DNA of 64,000 nt, taken from positions 1 through 64,000 of the forward strand of contig JADNYJ010000113.1 of the NCBI GenBank assembly GCA_015501075.1. The letters run 5' to 3'. The notes below the pieces were generated by a model, which saw only the letters and a list, made by a program, of their open reading frames with translations, searched no databases and had not been told where the DNA came from. Made by a program: the position numbers and the translations under genes. Below are positions 1-11,946 of this stretch, in pieces (the stretch's first letter is position 1; each line of letters starts with the position of its first letter). This DNA comes from Gymnopilus junonius (taxonomy: Eukaryota > Basidiomycota > Agaricomycetes > Agaricales > Galerinaceae).

Positions 1-1838
1 ATTTATTGCGGCACCGTAAATTATGGTTATTTAGGGAGTTATATTTTGGTGTACTTTATTAATGTCCTCCAAGCTGATCTAATGATAGAACGTGAATACT
101 CGGCTTATAAACGTCGAGTTGTCCCCCGAGGTCGACGTCAAAGCGTGTGTTATAAGATAGCATCCATTGGACCGGGTTGGGAGTCGAGAGATAATAGTCG
201 ACCATGCTACATCGGATATACCGGGAAACTATGGAGCCGTTGGCACTTTGTTTCTTTCCGAGTTGCGTGCGTCAAGGCACTGAGAACGAGGGCAGATGAA
301 TGGAATATTACAAATGTGCTGATTTACGGAAATTCTAAAGGGGCGATTTAAGGTTGATCTTGTCCTGGGTAATGATGGGCAAGTGCACGTCTTCCAATCC
401 CCTAGGGCAGATACATGTAAAGAAACGAATCAGCTAGACCGAAGTGCTTGCCGCTTTGCGTATACGGTACGCGCTATCTATATATCATGGTCGTTCTCTA
501 CTCTACCGATAGGATATGATGTTCTAGTTTTAGAACCCGGCAGAATCCTTCAAGACGAATGGCCGGCTTACACAAGCTTAAAAAACGCGTAAGCAGTGCA
601 CAATATGTAACAAGGGAACGTTCAAAGGCTTCTCACTGAGCCTCACTTTCCATTCGCCTGGGCGTCAACAGTGGGAAGACGGTACATCTACGTGGGTGCA
701 TGTGGAGAAAATAGACCTCGGATAACCACCAGAACTAGAAAAGAGTGGTCCGACCGGCTAGGAATACAAACAATGTGAGAAAAAAATCTCGGCCCAGTAC
801 TTCATACCGTACAAAGGAGGGGTCCACTAAAGCCATGGTAAGTACGATCCCAGGGTAGGCGAGGAACAAGGCAAAGCCGGCGAGTGAAGGATAATTTCAA
901 GATCATTTGCTGGCGGGATAGTCCGAGAGGACCATGTCCCCATCAAACTACAGTGGCAAACAGATGCTGCTCTTTCGGACTCGGATTTCCATTAAATTTC
1001 GTCCTTTCGTCTATGATGAAGTGATTCCATTGGACGTGATGATCTTGGCTCTCACTTCTCACTGCTTCAGGCCTTGGCCCAGAATTCATAAGACATATTA
1101 CCATACATCCCAGCCCCCTTGCATGAGAGTCCTTAACATGGGGTATCCTTTCAACTTTGTGGAACGCCAATTTTCGAACTGGCCTCATGTCTATCTTGAC
1201 CAAGTCTGTTGGGGAAGACACCTGTCTTCAACTCTCTGCAGCTGAAAGGACGGGTTACGCTTTGAGAAATGGTAATAAGGTCAATATCCTTTTCCTCGTG
1301 AAGTAAGTGATCCAACTAACACGGGCACGATGCAGGTGGCAACGACTTCTACTCTATCGTGATTGCCCAGAGAGCTTGGCAAGGAAAGGGGCTTGTATCA
1401 GGTCTCGAGCCAAGCCCCGTCGATCTAACTGTTGCCGATTGCACGCTAGTTCAACGAAAATCCTTCCGATTTCTCCCTATCCAGCTCATACTTCACGCGG
1501 CTCATTGCCTATTTTTTAATTCTTTTTTTTCTACGCCTTTCTGCTCTCCCAGCACTTCTACACCACATTCGCCTTTTCAGGGTACCGCTGGCAACACTTC
1601 CAGATTTCCGACCATTTATTTAGTCAGAAGACCACCTGATGGACATGGTCAATGAAATAAATCACGATCCACCTTTGGCCTTACTAACTACTCCCGTAGG
1701 CGAGCTTGCTAGGGAATTGGTAAATTACTCCATCTGAGTCATGCTTTTGTCAGCAAATATACGGACCGTGGAAGATGTATAAAGGGTGGTTCGTGATCGG
1801 TCGCATTGCCAAGGAGAATCGCCCCTCACAGAACCACC
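1..1838. other. Region without recognisable gene
   Basis: Open frames of 60-100 codons occur on both strands (for example 46-351 and 934-1245 on plus), but none resembles a known family, they overlap antisense, and I see no convincing exon-intron structure. The first 900 bases are rich in CG dinucleotides and free of low-complexity tracts, unlike the CG-poor transposon regions further right. Bases 1500-1600 are pyrimidine-rich. The promoter of the GST copy starting at 1839 should lie in the last few hundred bases; no clear TATA element was picked out. Confidence 0.5.
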
Positions 1839-2654
1839 ATGACGATCATCTTCTACGACATTCCTTCCTCGACGCCTGAGAGTGCATGGTCTCCGAACAC
1901 TTGGAAAACCAGGCTCGTCATACTGTCCGCCTTTCCTATATATCTCACCGCTGACCAGGGCTCTCCTCATCTCGCAGGTTTTCCTTGAATTTCAAGGGCA
2001 TTCCATATAAGACCGAATGGGTCGAGTACCCCGACATTGAGGCGCCACAACATCAAACTTGGAATCGAACCCACCTCCAAGAAACGCGATGGCACTCCTT
2101 TTTACACCTTGCCAGCCATTTACGATCCCTCGACAGGGGTCTACCTCGCTGAGTCGTTCAAGATCGCCGAATACCTCGACAAAACATACCCTGATACTCC
2201 TCGTCTTTTCCCAAACAATTCCGTCGGACTTCAGGCCCCCTTTGCTTCCGCGTTTACTTCAAACCTCGAAAATGTCTGGAACTTCATCCTGCCGGCTTCC
2301 TGCTTCAAGCTCAACACCCCGAGTTTGGAGTACTTCCGCCGCACCAGGGAAGCATGGTACGGGAAGAAAATGGAGGAATTTGCACCGACGGGCGAGAAAG
2401 GTGTTGAGGAGTGGACAAAGTTCGAGAAGGGGCTTGGGAAGGTGGACGGGTGGTATGCTAAGAATGGGGGCAAGGGACCGTTCTTGCTGGGAGAAACGGC
2501 GTCCTGGGGCGATTTGGTAGTTGCGAGTTACCTCATTTGGTTTAGGATCATCTGGGGCGAGGATAGTCAACAGTGGAAGGATATTTCGTCATGGCACGAT
2601 GGGCGCTGGAAAAATGTTTTGGAGAGCTTGAAGCAGTATCAAGGTATTCCCTAG
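1839..2654 (+). pseudogene. Glutathione S-transferase-like gene, frameshifted copy
   Basis: Cytosolic GST-type protein (thioredoxin-fold N-terminus, helical C-terminus), close paralogue of the intact gene at 18830-19658. Exon 1 (1839-1912) begins MTIIFYDIPSS and contains the N-terminal SPNTWKTR motif where family members place their glutathione-contact residues. A 65-nt intron (1913-1977) uses GC-AG ends, giving R-F-S-L-N-F-K-G across the junction. Exon 2 reads to the YPDIEA motif, then one extra C near 2043-2045, compared with the paralogue, shifts the frame. The rest, with YTLPAIYDPSTG and ESFKIAEYLDKTYPDTP, is open in the shifted frame to the stop at 2652-2654. Most likely a recent pseudogene; a sequencing error is the alternative. 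The SPNxWKTR type resembles the LigE-like GstFuA class expanded in basidiomycetes, a family-level inference. Confidence 0.8.
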
Positions 2655-2938
2655 GACAAGTAACTTCAGCTAACTTTGTATTATAGAGATCGACCTGAAT
2701 CCAATGACGCGTACTTTGCAGTCCGTTAATCAGATTCAGCAGGGAGCATGTGTCTTGAGTCGCGTCGCGTCACGACTGAATCACGTGCACTACCCTTGAC
2801 AATTTTTAGAATCGATAATTCTGAAATTCAACTTCCTTCCTCTGATTCTACATCTACACTTACTGGCAGTATATTTGCTCCTATCTCATCGCACAGCTCT
2901 TCCACCTCCGTTGAAATTTACGAAGCCCTCACTCACAA

Positions 2939-3269
2939 ATGACTCAAATTCAAGAAAGTTTCATCGACCTCCCAACGCTAGTCAGCACCGCTAAGAAAAT
3001 TTTCAACGACACATTCGAACCGGATTCGCGGGCTGTATATACCGTGACATATGCGTCTAAATCCACCTACTCGGGTGATGATGGTTGTGTAATGAAAGAG
3101 TTTGAGTCTTGCACGTCTCATGAACGCTATGCTCGCGTTCGCCGCCGAATGCATTCCAGGAGGTGACTCCGATGACGGAGGAGGTTTTCGACATATAGCA
3201 TGGTCTATTGTTGCCTGTAACCAAACAGAGCTTTGTGATCTGGTCGAAACACTAGCCGCGGTTGGCTGA
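2939..3269 (+). pseudogene. Hypothetical protein, apparently frameshifted
   Basis: Starts MTQIQESFIDLPTLVST at 2939 and is open for 75 codons. From about 3096 a second frame becomes the more protein-like one (LARLMNAMLAFAAE, then FRHIAWSIVACNQTELCDLV) and ends at the TGA at 3267-3269. Joining the two would need a frame change around 3093-3120, where no intron of usable length is seen. Composition (acidic, ordinary codon usage) suggests a real former gene of about 110 residues. I do not recognise the family. Confidence 0.4.
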
Positions 3270-6083
3270 CACCTTGGACGCACCTCCTGTTTCCATATCA
3301 GCGACAGTTCCAACGACATCAGCAAAAAGGCCGGAGAATCATAGCTTATTACGGCAAGTTGCGGAGTTCATGATCGAGCCACAGCTTCTCGCGGCATCAC
3401 GGCCTAATATGGCTGGGCCATGATAAAAATAGTCCATCCAGTGATGACAGTCACATTGCGACGGTTCCATGATATCCGAATTCAATTTTAGCGATTATGG
3501 CTTGATCCTGGTTGAATTATGACTGAATCCCAAGCGGATAGTGTCGAATTTTAGTACGGGGACTTAGAAGCTTTCTGAGATGCCGTCCAACAGTGCTCAG
3601 TGATATGTTTGTTAGTTGTTGTAACTTAAAGATATATCTTGTCAGGAGTTAAAGAATGATATTGTATCCTTACATAGGCAAAGTGCTCATGGCCGCTTGA
3701 CGCAATATGAATCCCAATTTTTGACTTGTTTCTGAAGGTGAAAAAAGGACATTCAACACCAACCATTGCAGGAACTGGCTGTGGCCAGCATCGGCAATAT
3801 CATTTGCCGGCGTGGCGTCGAATCAACAAACAGAATTCCCATCACATGATGCCTGGAATCTGGTAATCGATCATCCCTTCCGACGAACCTTCCGACTTAA
3901 ACCATGCCCACCATCATCTCCCTCCTCCCTCCTCCCTCCTCCCTGTCCTTCCTGCCTCTTTCCTTAGCTCTTTCCCTTGGTACCCTCCATGCCTTGTACT
4001 TCTGCCCTCTCTTTCCATATGTTGGTATACTTTTACTGGTCACTGTTGTGGCTTCTGGCAGTCTGTTGCCTTTCTCCATGCATGGGTCATGTCCTGCTTT
4101 TGTTTGCCGATGCCTGTGTCAGTTCACTATTTGTTCACGGGTGACATGATTTCCCTGTAATATCTGCATGATGCACTCTACTCCTCTTCCTCTCACTTGC
4201 TGACCTTTAGTAGATTATTACCATCATCAGCTCATCATTTTGGCAGTCAACTATATTCTGTACTCCAAGTTCTTGCACACCTGCTATGTCAATGCTGACT
4301 GATGTCCATTTTTAACAGGTTTGAGTTTCCTTGAGGAGACTTTCCAATGTTCTCGTAGCTGTTGGTTGTGAGGAATACTTAGATATGGGGATGTGGTCAG
4401 TCTGATTGTGATATGTATGGCACCTTCTATTGCGAATGTATCATTCATTCCATGAATATACCTGTTTCTTTTGTGATATATGGTGTGGTCCTTCATCCAG
4501 TGTGTGAAGTGCAGTGGCGCAGTGAGCTATTCAGTGACGCTGTGCCTTCCTCATCCATGAAACATATTGGGTACATGTTTTGCTTATATTGAAGTTATGA
4601 GGTATGCAATGGCTCATGAACACTGAGATTATTCTATATGTTGTGGCTAATCCTTGAGTTCACGACCAGGGCATAATCTCTCCATGAAGTCTATCATGCA
4701 GCAATATCCTATTATGAGTGATCCTAGGGATTATGAGCGATTTCAGCAATTATGATGCAATCACAAGTGGTTGTAGCCAAGCCGTGAGACCTCGGCCTTT
4801 TTGCTGATGGAGTCAGGCGCAAGCTCCAGAAGGTTCCGAATTTCGAGAGTCTGCCCCTCCAGCCATCTGCACGTCCACACGGGGCTGACAAATATCCCAA
4901 AGCAGATGTGATGATCGTGGCTGTCACCTCTCATGATTAGTGCATCAGCCTCACCCTGTCCTCGACACGTCGCCTGTGTTTTGAGTCTTGACCGCAAAAT
5001 ACAAGAAATTTTGCAGATAGCTTTTGCCCGCCTTTATGGTTTTTTGGCAGGTGCTGGTATCATACAAATATATTAAAAATATAGTAATTAAGCAAGAGTT
5101 TTTGAAAGGCTTGTGACAGTTTGTCATTGTTGATCTCAGGTTGCAACTTAGTGAGCAGAACTCCACTCAACGGCCTCCAGAGATGCATCTGTATGGAGTG
5201 TCAAGGTGGGATGGCAGAACAAAATGCATTTTATGCAAATTTTTCTGCCCCATTGCCCACAATAATACATGTATCACCTTGAAATTATCAGTATAAGACC
5301 CTTTTTTTTCTCAAATGTGCGCACTGCATTAACATTCACACTTCAGTTTTCATTTTGATTTCCAATTTATAGGAACAGATAAATTATAATATATATATGC
5401 CATTTACATATTAAAGCTGTCTTGGATAGTAAATAGGGAGGACGAGAGACTCTGAGAGCAATGAAATTATGAGTGTGGCGCAGCAGGCGTGATTGTTGTG
5501 TAAGCAACCAAGTGTGGACATGCAGACATGCGGACTGTGTGGAGGGGCGGACTCTCAAAATATGGAAATGGAACGTCCTCGCAAGCTCCCTATATCTTCT
5601 GGTGAATTTGAGCTTCTACTTACACAATTGTGTCATGTTTATTTTCCAGACAAAGCAAGCAGAAGTAGAAAATCAAAATCATTGATGAATAGTGTGAGTG
5701 GTTTATCTATTTGGCAGCAATCTTACACAATATAGTCTCTGAAGACATGGAAATCAGGCTCATAATATTGCTGTGATATCCTCCGACTTTCTCAGTTGAG
5801 GCTCTATTTACCTGAAAGCTTCTGCTTGGAAGATTACAGCCTGAGCTTAGGGGTCATGTAGCATTGGGACAAGCTCACATGCAAGTAACCTTTTTCTCTA
5901 CCCTGGACTGGAATGTTTTCTTTCATCATGATGAACTCAGCACTTCACCTCAGCAAGACCTGTTGAGCGGTTTGTTTCATAGTCCTTTGGCAAGAGCACC
6001 TCAGACATATTGGGAGAATTTGGAAGGAATGGTCTGTACTAATTCTAAAATCATTAAAGTCACCATTTCATCACCATTTACAG
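3270..6083. other. Long intergenic stretch, no firm gene
   Basis: Nothing convincing is coded here. Bases 3918-3950 hold a short CTCC microsatellite. Around 4845-4880 and 5512-5557 lie a pair of related blocks in opposite orientation (GTGTGGAC...TGGAGGGGC...GACTCTC), perhaps an old inverted duplication. The open frames at 5473-5735 and 5864-6100 on plus could be eroded 5' exons of the downstream F-box pseudogene, but I could not show splice continuity. Confidence 0.4.
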
Positions 6084-7724
6084 AACTACGTTCCAAGTGA
6101 TGATGAAAGTAACAGCATCAAAGCCGTGTTGCGCAGAGCAGAGGACAAGCTGGCCATCCTGAGGCTCAAGATGTCGTCTCTCCAAACAAAGCTCCATAAC
6201 AAAACAAGAGAGAGGGATGCTTGCCAAAGCATCATCCTACAATATCATCACTTACTTTCTCCTCTCGGATTATTACCCAATGATATCCTCGCAATAATCT
6301 TTGGATACTGTCTCCCGGATTCTCGCTGTGCTACCTTTAACACCAATGAACCCCCTATCCTCTTGAGTCTCATATGCCGCCATTGGCAGTTAGTGGCCTA
6401 CAACTCCCCAGAGCTCTGGGCTTCCCTGCATATACAATTCCCGTCATACACTGATTCTCCTGACTCAGAATATATTCGACCCCACTTTCAAGTGCAAGTA
6501 ATACACCATCAAGCTGCCATCAGTCAATGGCTGTATCATTCGGGTTCCTTCCCTCTTTCCATATCACTTTATCTGCTGGTCAATTCTTACAGTGCACCCA
6601 TCGAATATTATCAAGGATACCTCGACATTTTACTTTCGGTCACACATTGAATACATGCTATCGAAGAAATTATTCCTGCTGGTGATTTTTCATCCTCCTT
6701 TGCTTCATTCTCCATGGGTGATTTTCCCATGCTCGACACCTTGCACTTGACCTTCAACCAGAGCTACCGACTTGGCAGTGCTACCCATGATAAAAAATGG
6801 CAAATAAGTGAGCTTCTGTGCGCTAGAAACCTATGTTCTCTATATATTTCTGATTTTCCTTGCTCACTCCCTCACCTCGTGAATGGATGGTCAACGTTAA
6901 CACACCTGGATATTATCAGCACTGATCGTTATTGGAAAGATGAAGGTCTCAGTATCGCAGACCTTTCTACTCTATTTCTGCAATGTGGCAGTCTCATCCA
7001 TTGCGGGGTCGAAGTCCACGATACGCCCAGTGCGGTGTGTTCGCTAGGTTGCATACACTTACCGTATCTCCGTTTAATCACTATTATGGATGGAGCGCCC
7101 CAGCTGTCTACCTTGATGGACATCCTTGACTTACCCAACTTGCACATTGTGAAGTATGAGACAAAATTCCTCCCATCAGAATTTCGTATTCCAGCTTTAC
7201 TTGTGCTCCTCGCAAGAAATTATGGTGCTACTGAGAGCCTAATGACCAATGTTGAGTTCATGACCTCAGCAGAACTCCTCAGGTGCTTCTCTTTGACACC
7301 TTTTTTGATGCATTTCTGACAAGAACATAGTCGCATCGTAATACAGCAAGTTGACTTTTCAAGGATGTTTCTTGAATTGCTGTTTCCAGATGAACACTGC
7401 CAATGCTTCTGGCCAAACTTGATCGATATCAATATCACCGGCATGCATTCCTTGGACATTCAAGATATTATTCAGTTCATTAGAAGAAGAAGAACAGCAC
7501 TGGCTCTATCTGGCATAATTTCACCTCTCAAACAGGTTCACGTCGAGTTTGGGTATAACACGTTCGATCGGTGCCCGATGATGGACCCATCTGGATACCA
7601 AGAATTTACGTGGGACGAAAACAGAGTCCAAGCCAGTGTTGTTTATCCTTGTTCTGGGCTCCCTATTCCGGGAAAATTTATGCATGGTCCAACGTACAAT
7701 GATTCCCAGAATGTTATTAGATGA
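6084..7724 (+). pseudogene. F-box/LRR-type gene with two in-frame TGA stops
   Basis: One reading frame runs through the whole interval, interrupted only by TGA at 6648-6650 and 7317-7319. It follows a likely acceptor (TTTACAG at 6077-6083) and begins NYVPSDDE, the usual N-terminal phrase of Agaricomycete F-box proteins. A coiled-coil stretch and the F-box core follow (LLPNDILAIIFGYCLPD, then ICRHWQLVAYNSPELWASL), then leucine-rich sequence to the TGA at 7722-7724. F-box proteins recruit substrates to SCF ubiquitin ligases. Both stops sit where Arg would fit (CGA to TGA). The first exon upstream is not identified. Probably inactive unless the stops are read through. Confidence 0.8.
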
Positions 7725-8498
7725 TAAGTCATTCCCAGTGAGAAATACATCTTGCAGGAATGAACCGGACAGAGCCGCACTATGCAAATTCATTTTGGTT
7801 CGGCATTTGAGAATATAGCCGATTTTGTTCGGTTTTCTATCGAGCCACACAATTTGTAGTTGAACAACTTCTTGTATTTCTATCAGACTCTATCTAATCC
7901 CATCGAGCCCTACCCAGCAATATCACATAACAATACCGAGCAGTACATAACCGTCCCCACCCTGTCAGCCAAGCCATCCCCATCCCCATCCACCCTGCCA
8001 GTGATCCAATCCAGCCATATTATACCACTGCCGCCACCACCACATCATCAGGGTAGCAAGTTCCCTTTCTAAAATCAGCTAGGTTCCATCTCGGGAGAAA
8101 AGATATCACTCACCCCATCCTCACTCCATCAATGAGTTGTATTAAGTTGGCAAATAATTGAAAGCATTTCAAAGCCGGGGTACGTGTCAACAGTCAAGCA
8201 AGTCAGCGAGAGAATGAGCATCGAGAGAAATCCTGAGGGCAATAAAGCCATGAATAAAACAGAAGCAAAGCAAAGCGATGGCAGCAAGAGATGGAGATAT
8301 GAAGCAAAAGCTTGAGGAGTCTGTACCAGAGGTCATAGTTAAAAGTAGCACGAGCAAGTTCTTGAGTTCAAATCAGCAGTGAAGACATGGTGAACGAGTG
8401 ATAGCAGGACAGAGGCAAAAAGTTCATCTGAAGACCTCAAAAAGATGTGAGCACGAAACTGAATAAAAGTCATGGGAAGTACTGCATATGTTCAATGG
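7725..8498. other. Intergenic, no gene recognised
   Basis: Contains a CA/CC-rich patch (7960-8050) and otherwise unremarkable sequence. No coding frame with splice support was found. The 3' end of the minus-strand companion gene starts at 8499. Confidence 0.5.
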
Positions 8499-11400
8499 CT
8501 AATCGTCCAGGTAATCGCCATTCCCGGCTTTCGCGAACTCCTTAAGTTGCTTACTCCAGTTATTCCACTTCTAAATGAATGTGTCAGTCACATTGCTGGG
8601 CACTACCAGAAGACGCTCACCTTCTGCTCATCTTTTGGTAATTTCTTCCAGTACAGTTCAAAAGCGGGAGGCGTTATAGGTTCATTCATGCTCAAATATT
8701 CTATGTAGCAAAGGTTCCTGCCAAGAGAGCATAGTAAGATTGATATAAATGTCATGACAATGCTTACTTTGGTGCATTGCTTGACATTGGCTTTTTCATC
8801 CCCAGGCCAAAAGCATAACCTGGACCTTATGTGAGAATGAGGAAGATCCGGGTGCTTCCACATACCTCATGCAATGGCTGCTTCGGCCCATCCTGCAGTC
8901 GCGTTGGTCTTTTCCTTTGAGAAGTGGAGGGGTTCCAAGTGTGCAGATGGTCCAGAGGGAGCACCAAAAAGCGAGCTCCTGGAAAATATCAGCGTAAGTG
9001 AAAGGTAATAAATAAGATAACTCTTACAGTGGATCAACGAGGGTGATAGTCTGCACTGTTGGCCCTTCTTGTACTTCTGGTGCTGTTTCCTGCTTTTCGG
9101 TATCCAATTCTGCTGAGCTAGCTGGTTCGCTAGCAGGCTTAGAAGTCGTGGGAGCCGGCTTTTCTACAACCTTGTTTGAATGGAGAGGGCAGGGCATTGG
9201 GCAGGAAAAGTGAACTGGAATGTTAGTGTCAATGGTTGCCAGAGGGATGACAGTTGAAGAGGAAGAAGAGGGCGCACTGGTTGGGGCAGAGGTAGTTGTG
9301 GTGGTGGTTGAGGTAGAAGGTGTCTGCATTGCCATTGCACCTGGAGGGGGTGGTGTTGGATGGGAAGAGGGAACTGGAATGTTCATCATAGGAGCCAGCT
9401 TTTCTACAACCTTATTTGAATGGAAAGGGTGTGGCGTTGGGCAGGAAGGGGGAACTGGAACATTGAGGTTGATGGTAGCCAGAGGGACGACGGTTGAAGA
9501 AGAAGGAGAGGGTGCTGTGGTTGGGGCAGAAGGAGTTGTGGTGGTGGTTGAGGAAGGTGTCTGCATTGCCATCGCACCTGGGTCTGAGGATGATGCAGAT
9601 CCAGGCACTGTAAGAGCAGGGTTGATGGGAATGAGGAATGGGCTGGTAGAGGGAGGGGAGTCATTAGCCACTGTATGTGCATGCTTCGCAGCAGTTGCTG
9701 GTGCCTTGACTTTCTTGCACTTCAAACTGACAGTTGAGGTAGTATTGGTGGAGGGACCAGCATCGGGGGTAGGGGTGTCAGGTTTGGCTGTCTCTGAGAG
9801 GCTCTCAAGCTGGTCCTCAGATGAGGGACCTTGTTTCTTCTGCTTTTGATGCTTGAGGGTGGTGTGGAACTGGCTAAGCACTGCCGAAGCGAGGTGCATA
9901 ACCTTCCAGTCCTCGGCGCAGTTTCGAAGGTAGGGATAGTGAAAGTACATTTCTTGTATCACATACTTATGCTCCATTATCCCAGCCTCCCCCCACTTCG
10001 GTGGCAGAGTAAGGGTGCTTTTAGGGTTCATCATCTCTTGAAAAATGGCCTGCATCCATTCTCGAATGTTAGCAGCAGTATCCCCATCAACAATCTCACC
10101 AACATCATTCTCAATATAATCTGTGGCAATGTTCTCCCCTGTCTTGGCCAGCTGGGCACCACCGCACCATGGTTTGACAACTCCAGACTTTTTCTTCTCT
10201 TTCTTCGATGAGTAATCATGTAAGGTCCAGAACTTGATTTGTGGATGATCTTCCTTCCTCGGTTTCTGCAGCGCAAAATCAATGGTTGGAGTGGTGTTTG
10301 GAGAGATGACGGTGGAAGCAGATAGGGTGGAGTTTGGAGCTTCAAGGGCAGATTTGCATTTGCCAGACAAATCGGTGTATACTTCACTAGATATACAGCT
10401 CAAGCAAATTCAATACAACTGAGATTGGAACACGTACCATAGCTCATCATATCGGGCTTTGAGACGACTAAAGGTGTCGAAAAGGACTGTATGCACTTCA
10501 TTTCCAAGTTGCATTAACTGTTCATGGGTGGTGGTCTTGATAATGTACTCAGGGCTTCCCAGCTATGCCAATCAACACAGCGTAAAATCGAAAATTGTTA
10601 CCGTGGAAAATTTTGAGATGATTTTGGACTTCCCAGGATTACTCCCAGATTATTCCCACCTACATTTCTCCTTCACCATAGTCTCATAGAATGTACACTA
10701 TCTGACAATATGATACTGTTAAAACCCCATCCCTGGCCTTGGGCGACTCTGCACCTTACTTTGACTTCAACTAGCTCTTCAACCTGGACCGCTACGATGC
10801 ACCCTTTTCCCTGCTTCCTCTACAGCATCCTTGATGCCCTCAACGAGCTATGATCAGTGCAGATGCATGAAGTGCACTCAGCATCCTCAAGGCTACCAAT
10901 ATCAAACCAAAGATGTCATTAGGAAGTATGAAAAGTGGTATGGAACATCGGAAACCAGGTGAGTTTGTGTTCTTCTGTTCTGTTCTGGCGCATATGCTCA
11001 CATAGGATGGCTATATGCTAGGTCTACTGATGAGCTGAACCTTTTGGAAGACCAACCGAACCCTCGACCGCCTCTAGCCGACCTTTTGATCAACAGTCGA
11101 ACCCGGATCCATTCAAGTGCTGCAGGTGAGTAACTTGATCCATTGGTGTGGATTTCTTTAATGATGATTTGGAGATTTGGCCAGTTGGTTTCGTCCGAAG
11201 ACAGTTTGTCACACTTGAAATGTAAGGCCTTATCCTCACTACCAGTTCTTAGAGACCACTCCTCGCCTTCTTTTGGGTATTCAGGAAGTAAGTTGCCTGT
11301 CAGCTTTTTTGGGCATGCCATAGCCTTTGCGAACACATCCTGCAGCAGGGCCTGGGTAACAGGTATGATCAAAGTATCGCCAATCTGACTGACAAGACTG

Positions 11401-11946
11401 ACCTTGAATACATTAGAACTGGCTGCTTGATGACTCTTTTCCATCTTCTCGGCCACCTCTTCATTGATAACAGGTTTGATATCCTCTCCGTCCAAATCAT
11501 TGAGACTGCCACCAGTCATTTCCACCTTCACGGCAAGGTTTTCAGGTTCATGTTGGAGCTCGGCAATCATCCTATGCAAGTCACTCATCTCCTGCATAAC
11601 ACATTTTTTCTCCTTCCTCGTATCATTCTCCAGCTTAGTAACTTTGTCCGTTAGGCCTTTGTTGTCTTCCTCAAGCTGCTGTACATGTTGCTTCAGGCCT
11701 TGGAGCTCAGAATGACAGCTGATTTGCTGCCCTTGCTATAGTGGCAGCTGAAGTACCCTCGGCTTGACAAGCAGGGGCATGAGGCACAAGAGAGGATGTG
11801 GCCATAGAAGGAGGAGGACGAATGGGGCTGGAACCTGGAAACCTGGCATTGTGGAGTTGTGGGTCAAGGATCCCTTTGAATTGCTCATACAGTGGAAAAA
11901 CGAATGCGGGCGGGCAGCTAGCATTGCATTTGTTGCCCATCGTTGA
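8499..11946 (-). CDS. Multi-exon transposon companion protein (coiled coil plus Ser/Thr/Pro-rich repeats)
   Basis: Reconstructed from co-linear minus-strand exons. The N-terminal part (11946-11707) is Pro/Ala-rich. Next comes a coiled coil and a conserved-looking block (11660-11140, with LQDVFAKAMACPKKLTGNLL). An exon at about 10565-10438 carries KTTTHEQLMQLGNEVHTVLF; a 51-nt intron (10387-10437) follows; the large exon (10386 to about 9026) has IFQEMMNPKSTLTLPPKWGE and a low-complexity tail. Further exons end with FELYWKKLPKDEQK and KWNNWSKQLKEFAKAGNGDY, stop at 8499-8501. An imperfect 240-bp tandem repeat lies at 9151-9590. It sits directly downstream of the Tnp2-like transposase in the same orientation, so a transposon accessory role is likely. 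The part between 10570 and 11130 is interrupted or not resolved. Family unnamed; exon borders approximate. Confidence 0.6.
9151..9590 (-). repeat. Imperfect tandem repeat inside companion gene, unit about 240 bp
   Basis: Two adjacent copies (about 9151-9390 and 9391-9590). Each encodes, in order, GAMAMQTPS, a Thr run, SAPT.APS.SSSTV.PLATI, a Pro/Cys/His segment and HSNKVVEK. The phrase GAMAMQTPS occurs 237 bp apart and HSNKVVEK 240 bp apart. Confidence 0.8.
10840..11121 (+). pseudogene. Possible plus-strand two-exon remnant (transposase N-terminus?)
   Basis: On plus, a frame with CRCMKCTQHPQGYQY and KYEKWYGTSETR ends at a consensus donor (CCAG/GTGAGT near 10960). It appears to resume after TATGCTAG at about 11021 with STDELNLLEDQPNPRPPLAD and to end at another donor, GCAG/GTGAGT at about 11122. 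The short Cys-pair motif resembles N-termini of fungal Tnp2-type transposases. It overlaps antisense sequence of the minus-strand companion gene, so it may be a fragment inserted into that gene. Weak call. Confidence 0.3.

Noticed and set aside
46..592. Two plus-strand open frames of 101 and 69 codons at the window start
   Set aside because: No similarity to any family, no splice context, and lengths expected by chance in CG-rich sequence.
3904..4149. 81-codon frame with a hydrophobic N-terminus resembling a signal peptide
   Set aside because: Generated by a CTCC/CTTT microsatellite tract; no homologous look and no supporting exons.
9220..9849. 209-codon plus-strand frame rich in Val/Glu/Gly
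   Set aside because: Exact antisense of the Ser/Thr/Pro repeat region of the minus-strand companion gene.
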